Assembly (NCBI GenBank): GCA_947585115.1
Contig: CANPWW010000009.1
Span: forward strand, 1 to 44,425
From: an uncultured Monoglobus sp.
Lineage (GTDB): Bacteria > Bacillota > Clostridia > Monoglobales > Monoglobaceae
Length of the DNA: 44,425 nt
Reading direction: 5' to 3'
Below the pieces are notes generated by a model, which worked only from the letters and a program-made list of their open reading frames with translations, had not been told where the DNA came from and made no database searches. Each line of letters starts with the position of its first letter. Positions within the stretch are counted from its first letter, which is position 1. Both the position numbers and the translations under genes were made by a program. Below, one piece after another: positions 35,544-44,236 of this stretch.

Positions 35544-36650
35544 ATGAGAATTTTATTTGCGGGCGGCGGCACCGCGGGACATATCAATCCCGCCCTTGCC
35601 ATAGCCAATTATATTTGCGGACAGGAAAAAACCGAGATCGCCTTTGTGGGCACAAAGGAAGGCCTTGAGGCGGAGCTTATACCGAGACTTGGCCATAAGC
35701 TCTATCTTATAAAAATACACGGCTTTGAGCGGACGCTTAATTTGCAGAACTTCAAAAACATTTTCGAGCTGCCCTTGAGCTATTCGGCTTCGAGAAAAAT
35801 TATTAAAGAATTTAAGCCCGATATAGTGATCGGCACGGGAGGATACGTCTGCGGCCCGGTTTTGCTGGCGGCGGCCAGAATGGGGATCCCCACCTTGGTT
35901 CACGAGTCAAACGCCTATCCGGGAGTGACTACCCGTATGCTGGCCCCGAGGGTCGATACCGTGGCGATCGGCGCCAAGCCCGCGGCGAATTATATGCAAA
36001 GCGCGAAGCGCGTGCTGTATACCGGAAACCCGGTGCGGCCGTCGATCCTGTCGGCCGACTCTTTTGACGCCCGGCGCAGGCTCAAGCTGGATGAGCGGCC
36101 TTTTATCGTGTTTTTCGGCGGCAGTCTGGGCGCAAAGGATTTTAACAAAACGGTCGTTGACTGGATATCAAGTGTCGCCGAAAGCGGGAAATACCGCATA
36201 ATGATGGGAACCGGAAAGTTCCATCAATATGACGCGGTGCTTGATAGATTCAAAGAAAACGGGGTCAATATCGAAAACAATCCGGATATTGACGTCAATG
36301 AATATATATATGATATGGATATCGTTATGTCGGCGGCGGATTTGGTGGTGTGCCGCGCCGGCGCAAGCACGCTCAGCGAGCTGACCGCGCTCGGCAAGCC
36401 CTCGGTGCTTGTCCCGTCGCCGTATGTGACGGCCAATCATCAGGAGCACAACGCCAGAGCGGTCGAAAAAGAGGGCGGAGCCGAGGTTATCCTTGAAAAG
36501 AACTTCACTCCCGATGCGCTTGGCGGAGTTATAGAAAAGCTTGCTTTTGACAAGCAAAAACTCGCGGAAATGCGGCGCGCGGCGAAAAACGCGGGCACAG
36601 TTACCGCCACCGAGGATATATACAAAGAGGTAAAACGGCTGACGGCTTAA
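35544..36650 (+). CDS. murG: UDP-GlcNAc:lipid I N-acetylglucosaminyltransferase
   Basis: This 368-residue GT28-family enzyme adds GlcNAc to lipid I to give lipid II on the inner membrane face. The N-terminal loop GGGTAGHINPALAIA, TGGYVCGP, HESNAYPG and the C-domain CRAGASTLSE are typical. The ATG at 35544 lies just after the ftsW stop codon, with ribosome-site sequence inside the end of ftsW, so translation is coupled. Confidence 0.97.
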   Translation: MRILFAGGGTAGHINPALAIANYICGQEKTEIAFVGTKEGLEAELIPRLGHKLYLIKIHGFERTLNLQNFKNIFELPLSYSASRKIIKEFKPDIVIGTGGYVCGPVLLAAARMGIPTLVHESNAYPGVTTRMLAPRVDTVAIGAKPAANYMQSAKRVLYTGNPVRPSILSADSFDARRRLKLDERPFIVFFGGSLGAKDFNKTVVDWISSVAESGKYRIMMGTGKFHQYDAVLDRFKENGVNIENNPDIDVNEYIYDMDIVMSAADLVVCRAGASTLSELTALGKPSVLVPSPYVTANHQEHNARAVEKEGGAEVILEKNFTPDALGGVIEKLAFDKQKLAEMRRAAKNAGTVTATEDIYKEVKRLTA

Positions 36651-36723
36651 TCACAAACCCGCTTTCGGCGCATATTATATCTTTAAAAGGGATTTAATAT
36701 GCGTAAAAAACGGAGGGATTTAT

Positions 36724-37995
36724 GTGACAGACAGCTGTTTGACCGTAAGCGGAAGAAGAAAGCTGTCGGGTGAGATCAAGGTCCAGGGCTGCAAAAACTC
36801 AGCGCTTCCCTGCCTGACCGCCTGCCTGCTGTGCGAAAAGGGACGCTGCCGTTTGAAAAATTGCCCGCGTCTCACCGATGTGGAAAACACGGCCGAGATT
36901 TTGGAAACACTGGGCTGCAGGTGCGCCTTTTGCGAACAAGAAAAAATTATCGAGACCGACGCGGAAAACGTGTTCGGCACGGCTATCGAAAACGAAATGA
37001 TGAACCGAATGAGGTCGTCGATACTGTTTATGGGGGCAATGCTTTCAAGAAACGGAGAGGCCGATTTGGGTTATCCCGGAGGGTGCGAGATCGGTTTAAG
37101 ACCGATAGACATGCACCTCGGCGCTTTCAGAAGGCTTGGGGTAAAGATAGAGGAAGAGGGCGGAATGATCCGCTGCCGCGCCCGCTCGGGCTTAAAGCCC
37201 GCTCAGGTGCCGCTGCTTTGCCCGAGCGTGGGCGCTACCGAAAACATTATGCTGCTTATGGCAAAGTCGGACGGCGAGACGGTTATCAGGAACGCCGCCA
37301 GAGAGCCCGAGATCGTTGATCTGCAGAATTTTCTCAACGCGATGGGCGCGGATATCCGTGGCGCGGGCAGCGATGTTATTGTGATAAACGGAGTAAAGCG
37401 TCTGCGCGGAGCGGAGTTTGAAATAATGCCCGACAGGATAGCCGCGCTTACATATATGTCCGCCGCGGCGGCATGCGGAGGAAAGATATATCTTAAAGAC
37501 GTGAACCCGGAGCATCTGTCGATTTGTCTGGCGGTGCTCAGAGATATGGGCGCGGAGATAAAAATAACCGCCGACAGCGTCTCGCTTGAGATGAAAGGAC
37601 GCCCGAGAGCGGTCAAGAGGATAAAAACTCTGTATTATCCGGGCTTCCCCACCGACGCTCAGCCCGCGTTTATGGCGGCGATGACGATAGCGAAAGGCGC
37701 CACCGTGTTTGTCGAGTCAATTTTTGAAAACCGATTCAGGCACGCGCCGGAACTGGTTAAGCTTGGAGCCGACATAGACGTGAACATATGCCACGCAATT
37801 GTCCGCGGCAGGGAATGTCTGAGCGGAGCCGATGTCAGAGCCTTTGATCTGAGAGGAGGAGCCGCCATGGTTATCGGCGGATTGATAGCCGACGGGACCA
37901 CGTGCGTGAGCGGCGCGCAGCACATTGAGCGCGGATATGAGGATATAGCCGCCGATTTTGAGGCGCTGGGCGCGGACATAAAAAAGAATTGTTAG
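36724..37995 (+). CDS. murA: UDP-N-acetylglucosamine 1-carboxyvinyltransferase with Cys-rich N-terminal part
   Basis: This 423-residue enzyme transfers enolpyruvate from phosphoenolpyruvate to UDP-GlcNAc, the first committed step of peptidoglycan synthesis and the fosfomycin target. The catalytic Cys is present (C121 in GGCEIGLRPID), as is KNSALP near the start. The first 70 residues hold ten cysteines (5, 23, 30, 34, 37, 42, 47, 65, 67, 70), which is unusual for MurA. The start must be GTG 36724: the overlapping ATG runs straight into TGA. GGAGGG is well placed. It occupies the place after murG often held by murC or murB. Confidence 0.95.
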   Translation: MTDSCLTVSGRRKLSGEIKVQGCKNSALPCLTACLLCEKGRCRLKNCPRLTDVENTAEILETLGCRCAFCEQEKIIETDAENVFGTAIENEMMNRMRSSILFMGAMLSRNGEADLGYPGGCEIGLRPIDMHLGAFRRLGVKIEEEGGMIRCRARSGLKPAQVPLLCPSVGATENIMLLMAKSDGETVIRNAAREPEIVDLQNFLNAMGADIRGAGSDVIVINGVKRLRGAEFEIMPDRIAALTYMSAAAACGGKIYLKDVNPEHLSICLAVLRDMGAEIKITADSVSLEMKGRPRAVKRIKTLYYPGFPTDAQPAFMAAMTIAKGATVFVESIFENRFRHAPELVKLGADIDVNICHAIVRGRECLSGADVRAFDLRGGAAMVIGGLIADGTTCVSGAQHIERGYEDIAADFEALGADIKKNC

Positions 37996-38050
37996 AAAAA
38001 TTCGCAATACACAAAATTCGGAAATTCAGAAAGTACATAGGAGAATTGCC

Positions 38051-39475
38051 ATGAACGAGAAAAATACAGGGCGGCAGAACTACAGAGGCGGAAATCGGCG
38101 GCCGCGCCGCCGCGCGGGCAGGCGCGACCCGATCAAAACGCGCGTGATAGCTATGTGCGCGGCGGGAATAGCGGCGCTCGCGGTGATTTTGGTGTGCGTT
38201 TTTCTGCTTGCTCCCGCCTTTGACATAGAAACGGTAGCCTGCGAGGGAAACACCAAAATCAGTTCCGAGGTCCTCGCGCAGACCTCGGGGATCCAAAAGG
38301 GGAGAAATATTTTTCTGACATCCCTTTCGGACAAGAAAAAGCATATCGAGGAGCTGGACTATATCGAAAGCTGCGAGATAACCCGCGAGCTGCCGGACAC
38401 GATAAAGATCGTTGTGGTCGAGAGGCATCCGTCGGCCTACTTTAATTTGACGGGCGGTTTGGCGGTGACCGACATGGACGGCGGCGTTCTTGAGGTCCTG
38501 AATTCCGCAGACGCGGAAGAGATCATAAAGACAAAAATAACCGAGGAGCCGGAGCCGACCGGTTCGCCGTCTCCCGACGATGAGGAAAGCGAGGATGATT
38601 CGGACGAGCCCGATCCCGAGTCAACGGCGGACGGCACCATCTGGGGCTATGACGACGACGGCGACCCGATCTATCGCGTAAACGGCGGACATTACGAGTT
38701 TGACGAGGATGGCAACAGATTTTTCGTGGATGACACACCGGAGGAATCTCCCGAGCCCAGCGCCGAACCGAAAGAAACGGAATCAAAGGACGGGGAACTG
38801 CAGCGCACTCAAAGCGGCGCGATCATATACAGCGCGCCCGTGGTTTACGGTGTGGAGCTTAAAAAATATGACGTCGGAAAAAGAATAGAGAGCAGCGACA
38901 ATGAGAAGCTGGAGTCGGTACTGGGCGCGCTCCGAGCGCTTGACACCGCCGGACTTTTGGACAGAACGACCAAGTTTGACGCCGAAAATGTGAATGACGT
39001 AAGGTTTACAATAGAGGACCGGCTGGAAGTGTGGTTCGGCACGTTTGAAGAGTTCGAGTATAAGGCGAAATTCACCGCCACGGTGATAAACAATAATCTT
39101 TCGCCGTATGAGCACGCGATAATTGATTTCCGCGACTCGAAGCTATACGTCCGCTCGGCGAATTACAGAACGCCGATAGTTATCGAGGCGGAGGCCACGC
39201 CCGATCCGGACGCGGACGAGGAGCTTGACGAAGAGGACGCAAAGAAATCGAACAAGAGCAAAACCGACGAGGACGACGGCGAGGACGGAGAATCGAATTC
39301 GGCTGCCAAGCCGAAATCGACCAAATCGCCCAAAGCGACGGCAGCTCCGAATACGAAATCAAAATCGAATGTTGATGATTCTTCCTCGGATGAGGAAGAG
39401 TCCTCAAACGGCAGCGGCCGCGCGGGCACATCATCGGAAGATGACGACGATCCCGACGCGGATTTGATCGAGTAA
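38051..39475 (+). CDS. ftsQ: FtsQ/DivIB divisome protein with acidic insertion and tail
   Basis: This 474-residue protein has a basic N-terminal tail (RRPRRRAGRR), a membrane helix (about 31-52) and a POTRA domain (about 55-125, FDIETVACEGNTKIS). The FtsQ beta domain is split by an acidic, Asp/Glu/Pro-rich insertion (about 165-255) and followed by a tail of about 90 residues of Asp, Glu, Ser and Lys. Typical DivIB has 250-300 residues. It scaffolds FtsL/DivIC and the FtsW-FtsI synthase at the septum. It is the last dcw gene here; no ftsA or ftsZ follows. Confidence 0.9.
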   Translation: MNEKNTGRQNYRGGNRRPRRRAGRRDPIKTRVIAMCAAGIAALAVILVCVFLLAPAFDIETVACEGNTKISSEVLAQTSGIQKGRNIFLTSLSDKKKHIEELDYIESCEITRELPDTIKIVVVERHPSAYFNLTGGLAVTDMDGGVLEVLNSADAEEIIKTKITEEPEPTGSPSPDDEESEDDSDEPDPESTADGTIWGYDDDGDPIYRVNGGHYEFDEDGNRFFVDDTPEESPEPSAEPKETESKDGELQRTQSGAIIYSAPVVYGVELKKYDVGKRIESSDNEKLESVLGALRALDTAGLLDRTTKFDAENVNDVRFTIEDRLEVWFGTFEEFEYKAKFTATVINNNLSPYEHAIIDFRDSKLYVRSANYRTPIVIEAEATPDPDADEELDEEDAKKSNKSKTDEDDGEDGESNSAAKPKSTKSPKATAAPNTKSKSNVDDSSSDEEESSNGSGRAGTSSEDDDDPDADLIE

Positions 39476-39519
39476 TATATTATTTGGGTTTTCCGCTTCG
39501 GCTTACGGATAAAACGCTC

Positions 39520-39548
39520 TTGACAAAACCCGAAACACATGGTATACT
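39520..39548 (+). promoter_or_regulatory. Promoter of the thi operon
   Basis: TTGACA (39520-39525) and TATACT (39543-39548) are 17 bp apart. Transcription would start near 39555, at the foot of the hairpin that follows. Confidence 0.85.
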
Positions 39549-39553
39549 GAATT

Positions 39554-39604
39554 AAATCAAAAGGGGCGCACCACCACGGGTACGGTTCCTTTTGATTTTT
39601 TATT
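39554..39604 (+). terminator. Terminator-like leader hairpin before thiS, possible attenuator
   Basis: An 11-bp perfect stem (39554-39564 with 39588-39598) encloses a 23-nt GC-rich loop and is followed by a T run. Because it lies downstream of the promoter it would stop most transcripts of the thi genes unless it is prevented. No TPP riboswitch core (CUGAGA, ACCUGA) is visible. It may instead end read-through from ftsQ. Confidence 0.6.
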
Positions 39605-39634
39605 TTATCGAGTATTTCGGAAAGGCGGGGTAAG

Positions 39635-39832
39635 ATGATAAAAGTAAACGGTGAAAACCGCGATGGTTTTGCCGGTAAAACGCTGTCGGAGCTGCTTTGC
39701 GGGCTTGGATATAAGGAGTTATATATCGCGGTCGAGCTGAACGGCGATATCGTGAAAAAAGACAGCTACGGAGCCGTCATTCTAAAAGACGGAGACTGTT
39801 TGGAAGTTGTAAGCTTTGTCGGAGGGGGTTGA
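39635..39832 (+). CDS. thiS: Sulfur carrier protein ThiS
   Basis: This 65-residue ubiquitin-like protein ends in Gly-Gly-Gly (SFVGGG), the C-terminus that is adenylylated by ThiF and carries sulfur as a thiocarboxylate for thiazole synthesis by ThiG. The fold pattern VNGENRDGFAGKTLSELL and LNGDIV is typical. GGGGTAAG precedes the start. It opens the thiSFGHE operon. Confidence 0.95.
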   Translation: MIKVNGENRDGFAGKTLSELLCGLGYKELYIAVELNGDIVKKDSYGAVILKDGDCLEVVSFVGGG

Positions 39833-39836
39833 TTTT

Positions 39837-40472
39837 ATGACGCCTTCATATGAGGAATTTGAACGGGTAATGACAGAACGCCACACCCGTCCGGTGTATG
39901 ATAAGCTGAGATCGGCGCGGGTCGCCGTCGCCGGGCTCGGGGGCTTAGGCTCAAACGTCGCCGTGTCTCTCGCCCGCGCGGGCGTGGGCGAGCTGATGCT
40001 GGTCGATTTTGACAGGGTCGATTTGAGCAATCTTAACCGTCAGCAGTACGAGATCGCGGACCTGGGAAGATACAAAACCGACGCGCTTTCAGAGAGGCTG
40101 GCGCGAATCAACCCGTACATGAAACTGACCGCCAGAACCGTAAAGGTTACGGCGGAGAATGCCGCCGAGATATTCGGCGGTTTCGACATCGTTTGCGAGG
40201 CGTTCGACCGCGCGGACAGAAAGGCGATGCTGATTAGCGCGCTGCTCGGCGAATGCCGCGGTACCGTGATCGTGTCAGGTTCCGGAATGGCGGGTTATCT
40301 CAGCTCGAACATGATACAGACAAAGCGCGCGTTTGATAGGCTCTACATATGCGGCGACGGAGTGACCGACAGCGCTGATGTGAACGGGCTCATGGCGCCG
40401 CGTGTCGCGATATGCGCGAATCATCAGGCAAATATGATCATCAGATTGATATTGGGAGAGAGGGAAGTATAA
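39837..40472 (+). CDS. thiF: ThiS adenylyltransferase, ThiF type
   Basis: This 211-residue E1-like enzyme activates the C-terminus of ThiS with ATP. The nucleotide loop AGLGGLGSNVA, the Arg-bearing segment LSNLNRQQYE and DIVCEAFDRAD are typical. It is shorter than E. coli ThiF (about 250) and has no CXXC zinc pairs, as in clostridial short forms. I chose the ATG at 39837 behind GGAGGGGG, which lies in the end of thiS; thiS and thiF are 4 bp apart. Confidence 0.92.
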   Translation: MTPSYEEFERVMTERHTRPVYDKLRSARVAVAGLGGLGSNVAVSLARAGVGELMLVDFDRVDLSNLNRQQYEIADLGRYKTDALSERLARINPYMKLTARTVKVTAENAAEIFGGFDIVCEAFDRADRKAMLISALLGECRGTVIVSGSGMAGYLSSNMIQTKRAFDRLYICGDGVTDSADVNGLMAPRVAICANHQANMIIRLILGEREV

Positions 40473-41240
40473 ATGAAAGACACATGGAAATTAGGGAACC
40501 ACGAGTTCACGTCCCGATTTATTCTCGGTTCGGGCAAATACTCACTTGACCTTATAAAGGCGGCGGTCGAGAATGCGGGTGCGCAGATAATAACGCTCGC
40601 CCTGCGCCGCGCCGCGACGGGAAATGTCGCGAATATTCTTGACTACATACCAAAGGGCGTGACCCTGCTGCCGAACACTTCCGGCGCGAGAAACGCCGAG
40701 GAGGCCGTGCGTATCGCGCGTCTCGCGAGAGAGGTGGGCTGCGGCGACTTCATCAAGATCGAGTGCATAAGGGATTCAAAATATCTTCTGCCGGATAACT
40801 ACGAAACCGCGAAGGCGACGGAGATTCTGGCGAAGGAGGGATTTGTCGTTATGCCGTATATGTATCCCGACCTTAACGCGGCGCGCGATATGGTGAACGC
40901 CGGCGCCGCCTGCGTCATGCCGCTCGGCGCGCCGATCGGCACCAACAAGGGTCTCGCGACAAAAGAATTTATCAAAATACTGATAGAGGAGATCGACCTG
41001 CCCGTGATCGTCGACGCGGGCATCGGCAAACCGTCGCAGGCGTGCGAAGCGATGGAGATGGGCGCTGCGGCGGTTATGGCGAACACCGCGATAGCCACGG
41101 CGGGCGACGTCCCCGCGATGGCGGAAGCGTTTCGGTACGCGATCGCGGCGGGACGCGCGGCATACCTGGCGGGCACGGGCCGCGTGCTTGAAACGGGCGC
41201 GGCGGCCTCATCGCCGCTCACGGGCTTTCTTGCCGATTAA
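40473..41240 (+). CDS. thiG: Thiazole synthase
   Basis: This 255-residue TIM-barrel enzyme joins deoxyxylulose phosphate, dehydroglycine and ThiS thiocarboxylate into the thiazole phosphate. [10 protein letters not shown], the Lys-bearing [29 protein letters not shown] and [11 protein letters not shown] are typical. It starts directly after the thiF stop codon, with GGGAGAGAGGGAAG as ribosome site. Confidence 0.97.
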   Translation: MKDTWKLGNHEFTSRFILGSGKYSLDLIKAAVENAGAQIITLALRRAATGNVANILDYIPKGVTLLPNTSGARNAEEAVRIARLAREVGCGDFIKIECIRDSKYLLPDNYETAKATEILAKEGFVVMPYMYPDLNAARDMVNAGAACVMPLGAPIGTNKGLATKEFIKILIEEIDLPVIVDAGIGKPSQACEAMEMGAAAVMANTAIATAGDVPAMAEAFRYAIAAGRAAYLAGTGRVLETGAAASSPLTGFLAD

Positions 41241-41252
41241 GGAGGGTTAGAC

Positions 41253-42434
41253 ATGGAAAAAATCAAAGAGCTTGACCCGAAAAACAGGATCGACCATATG
41301 ACATATCTGCCCGATATGGAGGTAATAGACTCTGACCTTGATAAACGGGTCGTTAAGGCAATGAACGAATATGACTATACGCTCTTTACCGAAAACGACG
41401 TGCTTGCGGCGCTCGAAAAGGATGTGCTGTCTCCGCGCGATTTCGGGGCTCTGCTCTCGCCCGCGGCCGAACCGCTGCTGGAACAGATCGCGCGGCGCGC
41501 TCAGCTGGAAACGCGAAAGCATTTCGGGAACTCAGTAATGATGTTCACGCCGGTGTATATCGCCAATTACTGCGAGAATTTCTGCGTATATTGCGGCTTT
41601 AACCGCCACAATAAGATCCGCAGGGCAAAACTTGACTTTGAGGAAATGGAAAGGGAGTTTGAGGCCATCGCGAAAACAGGTTTGCAGGAGGTGCTTATCC
41701 TAACGGGCGAAAGCCGCAAGGGTTCGGATGTTCGGTACATCGGCGAAGCGTGCAGGCTTGCGCGAAAATACTTCAAGGTCATAGGTCTTGAGGTCTATCC
41801 GATGAACTCCGATGAATACAAATATCTCCACGAATGCGGAGCGGATTATGTCACGGTATTTCAGGAAACCTATAACAGCGACAAATACGAAACTCTCCAC
41901 CTTGCGGGGCACAAGCGCATATGGCCCTACCGGTTCAACGCGCAGGAGCGCGCTGTACTCGGCGGAATGAGGGGTGTGGGATTCGCCGCGCTCTTGGGGC
42001 TTGACGATTTCAGAAAGGACGGGTTCGCGACGGGTTATCACGCGTATCTTTTGCAGCAAAAGTATCCGCAAGCGGAAATCGCCATATCGTGTCCGAGGCT
42101 CAGACCAATTATAAATAACGACAAGATCAACCCGAAAGATGTGCATGAGCGTCAGCTGCTGCAGGTGATATGCGCGTACAGACTGTTCCTGCCGTTTGCG
42201 AGCATAACTATTTCCACACGCGAAAGCAATGTGTTCCGAAAGCATGTGATCTCAATCGCGGCGACCAAGATATCCGCCGGAGTGTCCACCGGTATAGGCG
42301 GCCACATCGAGGGCGAGGAGGCAAAGGGCGACGCCCAGTTCAAAATCAACGACAGCGCGTCGGTCGATGATGTTTATCGGGAAATAGAAGAGATGGGCAT
42401 GCAGCCGGTCATGAGTGACTATATCTATGTGTAG
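41253..42434 (+). CDS. thiH: 2-iminoacetate synthase (radical SAM)
   Basis: This 393-residue radical-SAM enzyme cleaves tyrosine to give dehydroglycine (2-iminoacetate) and p-cresol. The cluster motif CX3CX2C is C107-ENF-C111-VY-C114. Anaerobes use ThiH where aerobes use the oxidase ThiO, so the host is adapted to anoxic life. GGAGG lies just before the ATG, 12 bp after thiG. thiE overlaps its end by 8 bp. Confidence 0.96.
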   Translation: MEKIKELDPKNRIDHMTYLPDMEVIDSDLDKRVVKAMNEYDYTLFTENDVLAALEKDVLSPRDFGALLSPAAEPLLEQIARRAQLETRKHFGNSVMMFTPVYIANYCENFCVYCGFNRHNKIRRAKLDFEEMEREFEAIAKTGLQEVLILTGESRKGSDVRYIGEACRLARKYFKVIGLEVYPMNSDEYKYLHECGADYVTVFQETYNSDKYETLHLAGHKRIWPYRFNAQERAVLGGMRGVGFAALLGLDDFRKDGFATGYHAYLLQQKYPQAEIAISCPRLRPIINNDKINPKDVHERQLLQVICAYRLFLPFASITISTRESNVFRKHVISIAATKISAGVSTGIGGHIEGEEAKGDAQFKINDSASVDDVYREIEEMGMQPVMSDYIYV

Positions 42435-43011
42435 CAAGTTGATCTGCGTTTCAAACAGAGCGCTGTGCGGCACGAATTTCATAAGGCGTATAAGGGATAT
42501 TATCGACGCGGATATTCCCGTTATTCTGCGCGAAAAAGATCTTACCGAGCGCGAGTATTATAAGCTGCTTTGCAAGATCGACCGCGGGAATATCATTTCG
42601 CACAGCTTTGTTGGGGCGGCGCGCAGCTTCGGCTGCTCGAAAATACATCTGCCGCTTCCGCTGCTGGAGACGTCGGATATTTCGGGCTTTGCCGAGGCGG
42701 GCGCCTCGACGCACTCCGTGGAAGAAGCGGTCCGCGCGAGAGAGCTTGGCGCTTCCTATATAACGGCGGGGCACGTGTTCGCCACCGACTGCAAAAAAGG
42801 GTTCGCGCCGCGCGGAACGGACCTGCTTAGGGATATAAAAAACGAAGTTGATATTCCGGTGTACGCATTGGGCGGTATCTCGCCCGAAAACGCGCGAAAG
42901 GCATTATCCGCCGGCGCCGACGGCGTATGCGTAATGTCAGGCTTTATGAAATGCGCGGATCTGCCTCGATACATAGAAGAATACAGGCGTATATTAGAAA
43001 AAATTTTGTAG
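42427..43011 (+). CDS. Thiamine phosphate synthase / TenI family protein
   Basis: This 195-residue TIM-barrel protein belongs to the ThiE/TenI family: PVILREKDLTEREYY, ASTHSVEEAVRARELGASYI, HVFATDCKKG and ALGGISPENARKALSAGADGV. ThiE joins the thiazole and pyrimidine phosphates; TenI aromatises the thiazole. In the region where ThiE normally reads DGVHLGQ this protein has KIHLPLP, so a TenI-like tautomerase is quite possible. The ATG at 42427 overlaps thiH by 8 bp. No thiC, thiD, thiM or second thiE is in the window. Confidence 0.82.
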   Translation: MCSKLICVSNRALCGTNFIRRIRDIIDADIPVILREKDLTEREYYKLLCKIDRGNIISHSFVGAARSFGCSKIHLPLPLLETSDISGFAEAGASTHSVEEAVRARELGASYITAGHVFATDCKKGFAPRGTDLLRDIKNEVDIPVYALGGISPENARKALSAGADGVCVMSGFMKCADLPRYIEEYRRILEKIL

Positions 43012-43020
43012 CGGCAGGGA

Positions 43021-43215
43021 ACACCCCCTCTCAGTCTGCTACGCTGACAGCTCTCCCCAAAGGATGAGCCACGGGCGGCAGATTGCCGCCCCTACAGGTG
43101 GTTTGCTGCCCGTCGTACGGACTGCGGCAATTTGCCACATAATCAGCGCCCGTAGGGGCGGATATCATCCGCCCGCTCTATTTGCTATTTCCTAATCTCT
43201 AATCACTATGTTGGT
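43021..43215. repeat. Composite dispersed intergenic repeat, copy 3
   Basis: This non-coding stretch contains a C-rich segment (CCCCCTCTCAG and GACAGCTCTCCCC, compare 73-115), a GGGCGGCAG-ATT-GCCGCCC hairpin (about 43073-43091), a GGGCGGAT/ATCCGCCC hairpin (about 43156-43174), and the TTAG-type segment at 43175-43213 ending ACTATGTTGG. The last part closely matches 3031-3065 and, inverted, 36-66. Confidence 0.7.
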
Positions 43216-43346
43216 TCCCCCGAAACGCCAGCGGAGCGTGTGAAGCTCTTAGTCAAAATCGCAAGCGATTTTGAAAGATAGCTTTGAACCCGCAAGCAAG
43301 CTTGCTGATTAGGGAAAAGCGGAAAAATGACCGCTAAAAAAAGAAA
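43216..43346. other. Non-coding spacer with several small palindromes
   Basis: Between the composite repeat and the insertion sequence lie AAAATCGC-AA-GCGATTTT (about 43255-43272), a GCAAGCTTGC palindrome and a GCGG/CCGC pair. I see no gene here. It may be a relic of another small mobile element. Confidence 0.4.
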
Positions 43347-44236
43347 GGGGCTGTAAAAAACAGCAACAAAAATCGGGGAGTTTCTCCCTGGTTTTTGTAT
43401 ATAGAAAACGGCTGAAACCATAGCGGAATCAGCCGTTTATTGGTATAATATTAAATATGAAAAACCCATTTACCACCAATGAGTATTATACACCAATTCA
43501 ATTAAAAATTCCAGATGATTTAGTAAAAATCATTGAAATTTCTGATCCGATATATACTTTCAATGAGTTAATTGGGCAAATTGATCTAAGAAAATATTTT
43601 GTTGAGAAAGGCAGCAAAACAGGTCGTCCGAGATTTGATCCGATTAAGCTCTTGAAAATCATTCTGTTTGCCTTTATGGAAAACGGTTATGCTTCCCTAA
43701 GAAACATTGAGAAACTATGCAAAACCGATATACGCTTCATTTGGCTTCTTGACGGCTCTCCCGCGCCATCATTTATGACTATATCAAATTTTATGAATGA
43801 GTTCTTACTTGACAGCATAAAAGATATATTTAACGACATAAATTCATATATTTTTGAAAAAGAGCATGTAGATCTAAAACACGTATACATAGACGGCACC
43901 AAGCTTGAAGCTAATGCGAATAAATATACATGGGTATGGAAAAAGGCGTGTATAACGAGCCGTAATAAAGTATTTGCATATTTAACGCAAGTGATAAAAG
44001 AGATCAATGATATCGACTTAATGTATGATAATTTTAAAATAGGCACACGCCAAGAATACACCGTTGAATACTGCGAGTATATATTAAATCAATACTCTAA
44101 GATAATGAATATTGATACAACCTCATTTGTGCACGGTAAAGGAAAGCGTAAAAGCATAATTCAAAAACACTACGAAAAACTTGAAGAATACACGGAAAAA
44201 CTTAAAAGATATGCAAAACATATTAAAATTTGCGGC
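43347..44236 (+). mobile_element. Left part of an IS1182-like insertion sequence
   Basis: The probable left end begins near GGGGCTGT (43347). Two hairpins follow: a long A/T-flanked stem centred on GGGAG-TTT-CTCCC (about 43371-43400) and AAACGGCTGA/TCAGCCGTTT (43406-43415 with 43429-43438). Then come TATAAT (43444) and the transposase gene. Base composition is much more AT-rich than the chromosome. The right part is missing; similarity to the family stops about 44236. The exact ends are inferred. Confidence 0.55.

Noticed and set aside
36699-36773. 24-codon basic reading frame (MRKKRRDLCDRQLF...) overlapping the murA start
   Set aside because: A moderate ribosome site is present, but length, overlap and lack of any known counterpart make chance more likely; kept only as a possible leader peptide.
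36811-36834. CX3CX2C in MurA as a radical-SAM cluster motif
   Set aside because: The protein is plainly MurA by its catalytic site and whole-length similarity; the spacing is coincidental or part of a general Cys enrichment.
39549-39634. TPP riboswitch before thiS
   Set aside because: I looked for CUGAGA, ACCUGA and GGGGUGC-type core elements and found none in the expected order; only a terminator-like stem is visible.
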